NCBI GenBank assembly: GCA_046294345.1
Contig: JBKBJT010000017.1
Location: 1 to 64,000, forward strand
Origin: Ferrovibrio sp046294345
GTDB taxonomy: Bacteria; Pseudomonadota; Alphaproteobacteria; Ferrovibrionales; Ferrovibrionaceae
Direction of reading: 5' to 3'
DNA: 64,000 bases
The translations under genes were made by a program, and so were the position numbers. This document shows, in pieces, positions 15,758 to 23,551 of the stretch. Position 1 is the first letter of the stretch. Every line of letters begins with the position of its first letter. The notes beneath the pieces are model-generated. The model saw only the letters and a program-made list of their open reading frames with translations, was not told the DNA's origin and made no database searches.

Positions 15758-17647
15758 TCACTCGCCCAGCAGGGCCTTGATCGCTTCGGCCAGTTCCGCC
15801 TTGCGCACCGGCTTGCGCAGGATGCGTAATGTTAAAGAGTGGCGCATCTGCTGCAGCCGGTCCTCGCCGGATGAGCCGGACATGAGCAGGATCGGCATAT
15901 CCGGCTTCTTCGCCAGGATACGGTCAGCCAGCGCAATGCCATCCATGCCGCCTGGCATCTGGATGTCGGTCAGCACCAGGTCGATCGGCAGGCCACGCCG
16001 CATCTCGGCCAGGGCATCGGCGGCCGTGGCGGCCGGCAGCACGGCAAAGCCCAAGCTGCCGAGCAGGGCCGATATGGTGGCGCGCACATCGGCATTGTCG
16101 TCAACGCAGAGCACCAGGCGGCGGCCGGCTTCATGCTCGGGCCGGCGCGGCATCGCCTGATCGTCCAAGGCCGGCAGGAACAACCGGAATTCGGTGCCTT
16201 CGCCCGGCTGGCTATCGATCTCGATATAGCCGCCCGATTGCGCGATGAAGCCATAGACCATCGACAGGCCGAGCCCGCTGCCCTTGCCGATTTCCTTCGT
16301 GGTGAAAAAGGGCTCGAAGACGCGCGCCAGGATATCCGGCGACATGCCGGAACCGGTGTCGCGCAGGCTGATCATCGCGTAGCTGCCGGCCGGAGCCGTG
16401 CGCGTTGCCATGACGCGCGGCTCATTCAGATGGTTCATGGTCGTGTGTATGGAGAGCTTGCCGCTGCCCTGCATCGCATCGCGCGCGTTCAGCGCGATAT
16501 TCAGAATGGCATTCTCAAGCTCACTGACATCGGCTTCGATGACAGGCAGCTCTGGCGACAGATCCAATTCGAAGGATATGCTGTCGCCCAGCGTTCGCTG
16601 CAGCATGTCGTGCATGCCGCGCAGCTGTTCGTTGATGTCGATGCGCGTGGGGTTGAGTTTCTGGCGACGACCAAAAGCCAGCAGCCGCCGTGTCAGATCA
16701 GCGCCACGGCTGGCATTGCGCAGGGCCTGCTCGATCAACCGCGTGCTTTCGCCGTCATTCACCCGGTCGCCCAACAATTCCAGATTGCCGACGATCACGG
16801 CCAGCAGGTTGTTGAAGTCGTGGGCGATGCCACCGGTGAGCTGGCCCAGGGCCTCCATCTTCTGGGCCTGACGCAACTGGTCGCGCAGATCCTCGGCCTG
16901 GCGGCGTTCGGTCATGTCGCGCGTGATATTGACGAAGCCGGTCAGGTTGCCCTCGGCGTCGCGCAGGGCGGTGATCACCAGGCTGGCCCAGAAGCGGCTG
17001 CCATCTTTGCGCCGGCGCCATTCCTCGTTGACGTACCGGCCCTTTTCGGCCGCGATGCGCAAGGCGTGGCTGGGTGCGTCGATATTCATATCGCTGTCGA
17101 TGTAATACTGGTCGCGCGTCTTGCCGATGGCCTCCTCCGGCGCATACCCGGTCAGGTTCTGCGCCCCGGCATTCCAGGTCAGGACCTTGCCGTCGGCATC
17201 CATCATGAAGATGGCGTAATCGGTGATGGAATCGACCAGCAGACGGATGCGGGCCTCGCTCTCCCGGCGCCGTTCTTCGCTGCGGCGATATTTGCTCAGG
17301 TCGTGAATCACGCCGACGAACATCAGGCGGTCGTCGCGTCGGTATTCGCCGACCGCCAGTTCGAAGGGAAACACCGTGCCGTCCTTGCGCCGGCCCAGCA
17401 CCTCGCGGCCAATGCCGATGATGCGCTTCTCGCCGGTTTCGCGGTAACGACGGATATAGCCATCATGGGCCGTGCGGTCCGGCTCGGGCATCAGCATCGA
17501 GACGTTGCGCCCCAGCACCTCGTCGGGTGCGTAGCCGAACAGTTTCTCGCAGGCGGCATTGAAAAGGGCGATGCGGCCATCGGCCTCGATCAGAATCAGG
17601 CCGTCGATGGCGGTATCCACGACGGCTTGGAGAAGATCGTCGGTCAT
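15758..17647 (-). CDS. Hybrid sensor histidine kinase with FixL-like haem PAS domain
   Basis: A 629-residue cytoplasmic hybrid kinase. Domains in order: PAS1 (about 3-118), PAS2 (about 132-252), HisKA with the phosphoacceptor His276 in GGIAHDFNNLL, HATPase (NIALNARD, DTGSGM, GSGLGLSM), and a receiver with Asp561 in VLTDIQMPGG. PAS1 is strikingly FixL-like: it holds MLMPEPDRTAHDGYI and RIIGIGR, so His61 and Arg81 match FixL's haem-iron ligand and O2-sensing arginine in identity and 20-residue spacing. It probably senses O2 or another haem ligand. There are no membrane helices. A single-domain receiver gene is divergently encoded 149 nt away. Confidence 0.92.
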   Translation of the reverse strand: MTDDLLQAVVDTAIDGLILIEADGRIALFNAACEKLFGYAPDEVLGRNVSMLMPEPDRTAHDGYIRRYRETGEKRIIGIGREVLGRRKDGTVFPFELAVGEYRRDDRLMFVGVIHDLSKYRRSEERRRESEARIRLLVDSITDYAIFMMDADGKVLTWNAGAQNLTGYAPEEAIGKTRDQYYIDSDMNIDAPSHALRIAAEKGRYVNEEWRRRKDGSRFWASLVITALRDAEGNLTGFVNITRDMTERRQAEDLRDQLRQAQKMEALGQLTGGIAHDFNNLLAVIVGNLELLGDRVNDGESTRLIEQALRNASRGADLTRRLLAFGRRQKLNPTRIDINEQLRGMHDMLQRTLGDSISFELDLSPELPVIEADVSELENAILNIALNARDAMQGSGKLSIHTTMNHLNEPRVMATRTAPAGSYAMISLRDTGSGMSPDILARVFEPFFTTKEIGKGSGLGLSMVYGFIAQSGGYIEIDSQPGEGTEFRLFLPALDDQAMPRRPEHEAGRRLVLCVDDNADVRATISALLGSLGFAVLPAATAADALAEMRRGLPIDLVLTDIQMPGGMDGIALADRILAKKPDMPILLMSGSSGEDRLQQMRHSLTLRILRKPVRKAELAEAIKALLGE

Positions 17648-17796
17648 GCCGGTTGCCGCAGATCGTTGATATTACAAAAAAATTCTATCTCAAATAGAGG
17701 TTTCTCAATCTGAATTCACCGCTAGAATGGTAAAAAGCCTGGGCAAAGACAATACAAATTTCCCGACCCTAGCGAGCCGATACCTGGATAAACAGC

Positions 17797-18183
17797 ATGC
17801 CTCGTATTCTGGTGGTGGACGACAATGCCGAATTCGGCCGGATTCTGCAGGCTCACCTGACCGCCCATGGCCATGAGGTCGTGGCGGCGAAGGATGGCGA
17901 ACAGGGCCTGGCCCTGATCGAGCGGGAAACCTTCGACATCGTGCTGACCGACATCCTGATGCCGCAGCGTGACGGCATCGAGGTACTGCGCCAAGTGAAG
18001 CAGCGCTGGCCAAGCCTGCCGGTCATCGCCGTATCCGGCGGCGGCTGGATCAAGGCCGGCGACCTGCTCGAGATGGCAGATCGATTGGGCGCCGACCGTG
18101 TGCTGCAGAAGCCGGTACGTCGCGACGATCTGCTGGCCGCCGTGGATGCAGTGCTGAAGGACGTGCTGCGCGACGGCCGCTGA
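17797..18183 (+). CDS. Single-domain response regulator (receiver only)
   Basis: A 128-residue receiver with no output domain. The acidic pocket is Asp8/Asp9, the phosphoacceptor is Asp52 (VLTDILMP), the switch residue is Ser79 (IAVSGGG), and Lys104 lies in LQKPVR. Divergent pairing with the haem-PAS hybrid kinase suggests it is that kinase's downstream receiver, possibly feeding a phosphorelay or the chemotaxis machinery (inference). The AT-rich 149-nt region between them should carry both promoters. The ribosome site is weak. Confidence 0.92.
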   Translation: MPRILVVDDNAEFGRILQAHLTAHGHEVVAAKDGEQGLALIERETFDIVLTDILMPQRDGIEVLRQVKQRWPSLPVIAVSGGGWIKAGDLLEMADRLGADRVLQKPVRRDDLLAAVDAVLKDVLRDGR

Positions 18184-18188
18184 CGTTT

Positions 18189-19790
18189 TCAGGCAGCCCG
18201 GATCAGGTCGGCGGCCTTTTCCGCAATCATGATGGTGGGCGCGTTGGTGTTGCCGCCGATCAGGCTGGGCATCACCGAGGCGTCGGCCACCCACAGGCCC
18301 TCCATGCCGCGCAGGCGAAGCTGTGGATCGACCACGGCCAACGCATCGTCGGCCGCGCCCATGCGGCAGGTGCCGACCGGGTGATAGATCGTGTCGGCGC
18401 GGCGGCGGATCTGCTCCAGCAATCCGGCATCCTCCGTGATCCCGGCGGTGTACATCTCGCGCGGATTCAGCGCCTGGAACGGCGCGGCCTCCATGATGCG
18501 GCGGCCCAGCTTCACGCCCTTGAGCAGCAGGTCGATATCCTCGGGGTGGCTGAAGAATTGCGGATCGATCTTCGGCGGCAGCAGCGGGTCGGCGCCCTTC
18601 AGGCCGACGCTGCCGCGGCTTTTGGGCCGCAGCACGCAGGTATGCAGGCTGTAGCCATGGCCCAGATGGGTCTTGCGCGCATGGTCGTCGACCAATGCGT
18701 TGACGAAATGCAGCTGCAGGTCGGGGCGCGGCTGCGACGGATCGGAGCGCAGGAAGGCGCCGGATTCGGCGAAGTTGGTGGTGAGCATGCCGCGCCGCTC
18801 GCGGCGCCAGCGCATGATCTCGCGCAGCAGATGCGCCGCCCCGCGCAGCGACACGCCGGGCAGAGTGGGATCGTCGGTCTTGTAGAGCAGGACAAAGTCC
18901 ACATGGTCCTGCAGGTTCTGGCCCACGCCGGGCAGATCGTGCAGCACCGGCAGGCCATGGCGCGCGAGTTCCTCGCCCGGCCCGATGCCTGAGAGCATCA
19001 GCAGCTGCGGGGACTGGAAGGCGCCCGCCGCCAGCACCACGCCGGCCCTGGCGCGCAGGGCGATCTCGCGGCCCTTCTGCCGGCAGGCGACGCCGGCGGC
19101 GCGACGCCCGGTGAACAGGATGCGCAACACGCGCGTGTCGGTTTCGACATGCAGGTTGTGACGGTTCCGCACATCCGGCGGCAGATAGGCGCGCGCGGCC
19201 GACCAGCGCTCGCCGTTTTTCTGCGTCACCTGGTAATAGCCCACGCCATCCTGGGACGGCCCGTTGAAATCGCCGTTGCGCGGCAGCTGCAGCGTGTCGC
19301 AGGCAGCCAGGAAGGTTTCGTTGATCGGATGCGGCGAGACCAGGTCGCTGACCTGCAGCGGGCCCTCGCCGCCATGCAGGGGATCGTCGGCGCTGACGCG
19401 CACATTGGCCTCGGCGCGTTTGAAATAGGGTAGCACATCGGAAAACGACCAGCCATCCGCGCCATGCAGCCGCGCCCAGTCGTCGTAATCCGAGGCATGA
19501 CCGCGCGTATAGATCATGGCGTTGATGCCGGACGATCCGCCCAGCATGCGCCCGCGCGGCTGATACCCGCGGCGGCCGGACAGGCCAGGCTGCGGCTCGG
19601 TGTCGAAACCCCAGTTGCGCCACTTCACCGGCATGAAAGCGGCGGCGCCCAATGGGACGCGGCAGAGGATGTGGTTATCGGTGGGCCCGGCTTCGATCAG
19701 GCAGACTTTCGTCACGCCATCGTCGCTCAGGCGGCGGGCCAGCACGCAGCCGGCCGAACCGCCGCCGATCACGATGTAATCGTAGTCCAT
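18189..19790 (-). CDS. GMC-family FAD-dependent oxidoreductase (choline dehydrogenase-like)
   Basis: A 533-residue GMC oxidoreductase. The ADP-binding loop IVIGGGSAGCVLARRL is at 6-21, the GMC signature GGSSGINAMIYTRG near 84, and the C-terminal HPVGTCRMG carries the active-site histidine region. Members oxidise alcohols such as choline, glucose or long-chain alcohols. No betaine-aldehyde dehydrogenase or bet regulator is nearby, so choline specificity is not supported. The start follows GGGGAGGA. It is convergent with the receiver gene, and a MAPEG gene lies upstream on the same strand. Confidence 0.92.
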   Translation of the reverse strand: MDYDYIVIGGGSAGCVLARRLSDDGVTKVCLIEAGPTDNHILCRVPLGAAAFMPVKWRNWGFDTEPQPGLSGRRGYQPRGRMLGGSSGINAMIYTRGHASDYDDWARLHGADGWSFSDVLPYFKRAEANVRVSADDPLHGGEGPLQVSDLVSPHPINETFLAACDTLQLPRNGDFNGPSQDGVGYYQVTQKNGERWSAARAYLPPDVRNRHNLHVETDTRVLRILFTGRRAAGVACRQKGREIALRARAGVVLAAGAFQSPQLLMLSGIGPGEELARHGLPVLHDLPGVGQNLQDHVDFVLLYKTDDPTLPGVSLRGAAHLLREIMRWRRERRGMLTTNFAESGAFLRSDPSQPRPDLQLHFVNALVDDHARKTHLGHGYSLHTCVLRPKSRGSVGLKGADPLLPPKIDPQFFSHPEDIDLLLKGVKLGRRIMEAAPFQALNPREMYTAGITEDAGLLEQIRRRADTIYHPVGTCRMGAADDALAVVDPQLRLRGMEGLWVADASVMPSLIGGNTNAPTIMIAEKAADLIRAA

Positions 19791-19841
19791 CGCGTCCTCC
19801 CCATCTCTGTGCCGCCCGACTGACGCGGGCTTTGTGCCAGC

Positions 19842-20243
19842 TTACATGGTATTGACCACCAGGATCAGCAGCCAGATCGCCGTGATCAGGATCATGCCGA
19901 ACGTGAGCAGCGTGCCGACGAAACGGCCGAACGACAGCCCGGCTGTCGTGGTCAGGCCGATGGCATGCAGGATGCGGCCAAGCAGCAGGCTGGCCCCCAG
20001 CGCATGCAGGGCCCAGAGCGGCGCCTGACGGCTCAGTTCCAGCAGGAACAGCAGCAGCAGCGCCATCGGCACATATTCGACGAAATTGCCCTGCACGCGG
20101 ATCGCCTTCTGCAGGGCGCGCTCGCCGCCATCGCCCAGGGCGACCTTCAGGTTGTTGCGCAACCGAGCGACGCGCAGCGACAGGGTGATCAGCAGGATGG
20201 CGCAAAGCGCGGCGTAAAGCGGGGTGACGGCAAATGGCGGCAT
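19842..20243 (-). CDS. MAPEG-family membrane protein
   Basis: A 133-residue protein with four hydrophobic helices. The first helix ends in LSLRVARLRNNLKVALGDGG, followed by the MAPEG pattern RVQGNFVEYVPMALLLL. This family covers membrane glutathione S-transferase and eicosanoid-type enzymes. Short bacterial members are mostly uncharacterised and often annotated only as MAPEG. AGGATCGTC precedes the ATG. It sits 51 nt upstream of the GMC oxidoreductase on the same strand and may share its transcript. The catalytic role is not proven. Confidence 0.88.
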   Translation of the reverse strand: MPPFAVTPLYAALCAILLITLSLRVARLRNNLKVALGDGGERALQKAIRVQGNFVEYVPMALLLLFLLELSRQAPLWALHALGASLLLGRILHAIGLTTTAGLSFGRFVGTLLTFGMILITAIWLLILVVNTM

Positions 20244-20436
20244 GACGATCCTGTCTGTTGCTATGCCCCGCTATGCGGGAGAAGTCGTTCGATTCTTCGC
20301 CGAATCATAACGGTTTTGCGGCTTTGCGGCCACAGGCCGTGTTTTTGCCGGCGGCCATGATCCTGTACCGCTGCCGCAACGTAAGATTACCGAATTGATA
20401 CTTTATCCCGATCCCACATCCTGCCTCACTGTCATC

Positions 20437-20808
20437 ATGATACCCGGCCACGCTTCAGCCTCCCGCCGCTACCTGGCCGCCATTTTCGGCATCGCCGCTA
20501 TCGCGATCCTGCCGCTGCTGGCCCTGGTGCTGCCGCAGGGGGCACGCAATGCCGATGCGACGCAGGCCGCCAGGCTGATCGTGCTGCTGCCCGGAGTCGC
20601 GACGACCCTGCCGCAGGCGGCCGCGCTGCTGGATCGGGCCGATGCCCGTCCGCTGGGCCAGGGCGCCTGGGCCAATCTGTGGCTGGTCGCCAGCCGCGAT
20701 CCGGATGCGGCGGCCCAGCTTTACGCCGCCGGCGCGCATCTGGTTCTGGCCGGCGACGGCATCCTGGCCGGATGCCTCGGTTTTTCTGCTAAGACTGTCC
20801 GTAGCTAA
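20437..20808 (+). CDS. Small membrane-anchored hypothetical protein
   Basis: A 123-residue protein I do not recognise. Residues about 10-33 form one hydrophobic helix (YLAAIFGIAAIAILPLLALV). An alanine-rich C-terminal domain follows that would face the periplasm, containing two repeats of the pattern D-A-x(2)-L and a single cysteine late on. There is no clear ribosome site. The start could also be a TTG 42 nt earlier. It ends 20 nt before the chemoreceptor gene, so co-transcription and a role linked to that receptor are possible. Confidence 0.6.
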   Translation: MIPGHASASRRYLAAIFGIAAIAILPLLALVLPQGARNADATQAARLIVLLPGVATTLPQAAALLDRADARPLGQGAWANLWLVASRDPDAAAQLYAAGAHLVLAGDGILAGCLGFSAKTVRS

Positions 20809-20828
20809 GCCCGATAAAAGGAAACGTC

Positions 20829-22706
20829 ATGTTCGCTGCCATGCTTCAGCTCGCTTCGCTTGAGGAGCTGCGCCGCCGCGCCAGTTCGGTCTTCATTGTC
20901 TGGCTGTGGCTGCACCTGCCCTTGATCGCGGCCGTGGCATGGCTGAACGGCACCAATCTTCTGGTCAGCACCATCGGTGCGGCGCTGATCGCACTGATCG
21001 CCACCTGGTTCTGCCGCACAGATCCCACCGGCACGGCGACACGCCAGGTGGTGGCGGCGGCCTTCGTCGGCATGGCCTCGCTGCTGGTCTTTGCCGCCGC
21101 CGGTCCGTGGCAGATCGATCTGCACATGTATTATTTCGCGATCTTCGCCGTGCTGGCGGCCTACTGCGACTGGCGCGCCATCCTGACCGCGGCGACGCTG
21201 ACCGCGCTGCATCACCTGTCGCTCAATTTCATCCTGCCCTATGCGATCTTCCCCGATGGCAGCGATTTCGGCCGCGTCGTCGTGCATGCCGTGATCGTGG
21301 TGGCGGAATGTGCCGTGCTGATCTGGCTCTGCCTGGTGCTGGAGAACCTGTTCGCCCGCAGCGCGCAGAGCCTGGCCGAAATGAAGGCCAGCATGGCCGA
21401 ACGCGAAAAACTGGAAGCCGAAGCCACCACGCAGCGTGAGCGCTTCGCCGCCCAGCAGGCCGCAGCCGAACAGCGCTTCGAACAGGCCATCGGCCAGGTG
21501 GTGGTGGCCGCCGCCGATGGCGACCTGGCCCAGCGCGTCAATACCGCCGAGCTGACCGGGGTGATGCAACGCGTGGGCGAGTCGGTGAATACACTGCTGG
21601 CCCGCACCGAGGATGTGTTCGCGGCTGTGCAGGACGTGACCGGTGCGATGGCCGCCGGCGACCTGCGCCGCCGCATCAAGGATGGCTTCCGCGGCCGGTT
21701 CGGCGCGCTGGCGACCGACATCAACCAGATGGGCGAGAAGCTGCGCGATTTCGCCGGCCGTTTGGCCCAGAGTGCCGAAGCGGTGAAAACCGCCTCGGCG
21801 GAGATTTCCTCGGGCTCACAGGACCTGGCGCAGCGCACGGAGAGCCAGGCAGCCAGCATCGAGGAAACGGCCGCCTCGATGCACGAGATCACCACGACGG
21901 TGAAGCAGAATGCCGACAATGCCCAGGCCGCCAACCAGCTGGCAGTCGCCGCCCGCGATACCGCCGAGAAGGGCGGCAGCGTGGTTGCCGACGCGGTTTC
22001 GGCCGTGACGCAGATCGAGGAAAGCGCCCGCAAGATTTCCGACATCGTCGGGCTGATCGACGAGATCGCCTTCCAGACCAACCTGCTGGCGCTGAATGCC
22101 AGCGTCGAGGCCGCCCGCGCCGGCGAGGCCGGCAAGGGCTTTGCGGTGGTGGCGCAGGAGGTGCGGGCCCTGGCGCAGCGCAGCGCCAATGCATCGAAGG
22201 ACATCAAGGCGCTGATCCAGGAGTCGAATGCCCAGGTGAAGACCGGGGCGACCCTGGTGAATCAGACCGGTTCGTCGCTGACCGATATCGTCACGTCGAT
22301 CAAGAAGGTGTCCGACATCGTGGCCGAGATCGCGGCCGCCAGCAAAGAGCAGGCGACCGGGCTTGAGCAGGTTAACACCGCTGTCGCCGGCATGGACGAG
22401 ATCACCCAGCGCAACGGCGCGCTGGTGGAAGAGACCACGGCTGCGGCGCAGACCCTGGAAGGGCAGGCGCGGCAACTCGCCGACCTGGTCGGCTTCTTCC
22501 GCACGGATGCGACGGTGCGGCCACAACCTGCTGCAAGCAGCGCCAAGGTGGTACCGCTGAAGCCTGCCGCACGCGCAGCCGCGGCAAAGCCCCCAACTAA
22601 GTCGGCGGCGAAGCCGCAGCCTGCTTCGTCGGCGGCACGCAATCCGGCACCAACACTGGCACCGGCGGCAGGCCATGCCACCGACGAGGACTGGCAGGAA
22701 TTCTGA
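20829..22706 (+). CDS. Methyl-accepting chemotaxis protein with membrane sensor and CheR-tether tail
   Basis: A 625-residue chemoreceptor. Residues about 18-175 contain five or six membrane helices with no sizeable periplasmic domain, so sensing is probably within the membrane. Coiled-coil and HAMP-like segments follow (AMAAGDLRRRIKDGFRGRFG), then a signalling hairpin with the tip EIAFQTNLLALNASVEAA. An Ala/Pro/Lys-rich linker leads to a C-terminal DWQEF, a W-x-x-F pentapeptide of the kind that binds CheR or CheB. The signalling part is very like the second receptor 3 kb downstream. GGAAAC precedes the ATG. Confidence 0.92.
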   Translation: MFAAMLQLASLEELRRRASSVFIVWLWLHLPLIAAVAWLNGTNLLVSTIGAALIALIATWFCRTDPTGTATRQVVAAAFVGMASLLVFAAAGPWQIDLHMYYFAIFAVLAAYCDWRAILTAATLTALHHLSLNFILPYAIFPDGSDFGRVVVHAVIVVAECAVLIWLCLVLENLFARSAQSLAEMKASMAEREKLEAEATTQRERFAAQQAAAEQRFEQAIGQVVVAAADGDLAQRVNTAELTGVMQRVGESVNTLLARTEDVFAAVQDVTGAMAAGDLRRRIKDGFRGRFGALATDINQMGEKLRDFAGRLAQSAEAVKTASAEISSGSQDLAQRTESQAASIEETAASMHEITTTVKQNADNAQAANQLAVAARDTAEKGGSVVADAVSAVTQIEESARKISDIVGLIDEIAFQTNLLALNASVEAARAGEAGKGFAVVAQEVRALAQRSANASKDIKALIQESNAQVKTGATLVNQTGSSLTDIVTSIKKVSDIVAEIAAASKEQATGLEQVNTAVAGMDEITQRNGALVEETTAAAQTLEGQARQLADLVGFFRTDATVRPQPAASSAKVVPLKPAARAAAAKPPTKSAAKPQPASSAARNPAPTLAPAAGHATDEDWQEF

Positions 22707-22730
22707 GCCAGCTTCCAGCGCGACCGACCG

Positions 22731-23153
22731 CTACAGGTCGTAGCGGCCGACGCGTTCGGGCTGGTAGGCCACCTTGTGCAGGGTAATGCGGCGTTGTTCG
22801 CCGCTGGCCAATGTCCAGCCGATGCTGTCGCCTTCGCGCAGGCCGATCAGCGCGGCGCCGACCGGCGTCGTCACCGCGATCTTGGCCAGATCAAGGTCGG
22901 CTTCGCCGGGATAAACGAGAGTAAGCCAGTGACTGCGCTGGCTGTGCTCGTAACCGAAGACCACATGACTGTTCATCGTCACGACGTTGGGCGGCACCTG
23001 CTGCTGCACCACGATGCTGGCGCGTTCGATTTCCTGTTCCAGCATCTCGGCGATGCCGGGCTGGCGCGGCCGCACCTGGCCGCTCAGGGCCAGCAGGCGG
23101 TCGGCATCGGTTTCGGTGAGCGTGATGGCGGGGCGCGGATTGACGAAAGACAT
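22731..23153 (-). CDS. rnk: Rnk-type regulator of nucleoside diphosphate kinase (GreA/GreB C-terminal fold)
   Basis: A 140-residue protein. The N-terminal helical segment (DADRLLALSGQV) is followed by a FKBP-like GreA/B C-terminal domain with MNSHVVFGYEHS, LVYPGEADLDLAKIAVTTPVG and ALIGLREGDSIGW. Rnk proteins bind RNA polymerase without the Gre coiled-coil that reaches the active site. The gene is inserted convergently between the two chemoreceptor genes. Its family assignment is firm and its effect in this organism is untested. Confidence 0.9.
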   Translation of the reverse strand: MSFVNPRPAITLTETDADRLLALSGQVRPRQPGIAEMLEQEIERASIVVQQQVPPNVVTMNSHVVFGYEHSQRSHWLTLVYPGEADLDLAKIAVTTPVGAALIGLREGDSIGWTLASGEQRRITLHKVAYQPERVGRYDL

Positions 23154-23551
23154 GATGGCTCCATGGGATAAGGACGGCGCCGTCGTCGGACGGCCCGTGC
23201 AAGATTTCGGTCGGATAAGATGTGGGATTGTTATGCCCCGGCGCGCGAGACGGCCGGGACGGCGACGCGCGACGAGGCCTAGGCGCCTGCGTGGAGGCGA
23301 CCGGCGCGGAAAAGCTGCAGATGGCGGCGCGCGAAGATCATCATTTTCCTTATATGCCCCCGCCGCACCGCCGTTTCAAGCCGGTATTTCAAGCCGGGAG
23401 TGCGGGCCTGCCCGGCTGCGACAAAGCCCCGCAGGCTTGACCGGCGTCAATTCCGCAGCGCCCCAACTGGAGCGGGGATTGATCCAGATCGACCAGCCAG
23501 GGGGGCGGGCCGCTCTAGATTGCGCGCCTGTAATTCTGACGGAGCCCTCCC
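23154..23551. other. 398-nt intergenic region between rnk and the second chemoreceptor
   Basis: No gene was found. It must hold the divergent promoters of rnk and the NIT-domain receptor. A direct repeat TTTCAAGCCGG occurs at 23374-23384 and 23387-23397. No convincing sigma-70 or flagellar-sigma promoter could be assigned by eye. Confidence 0.5.
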
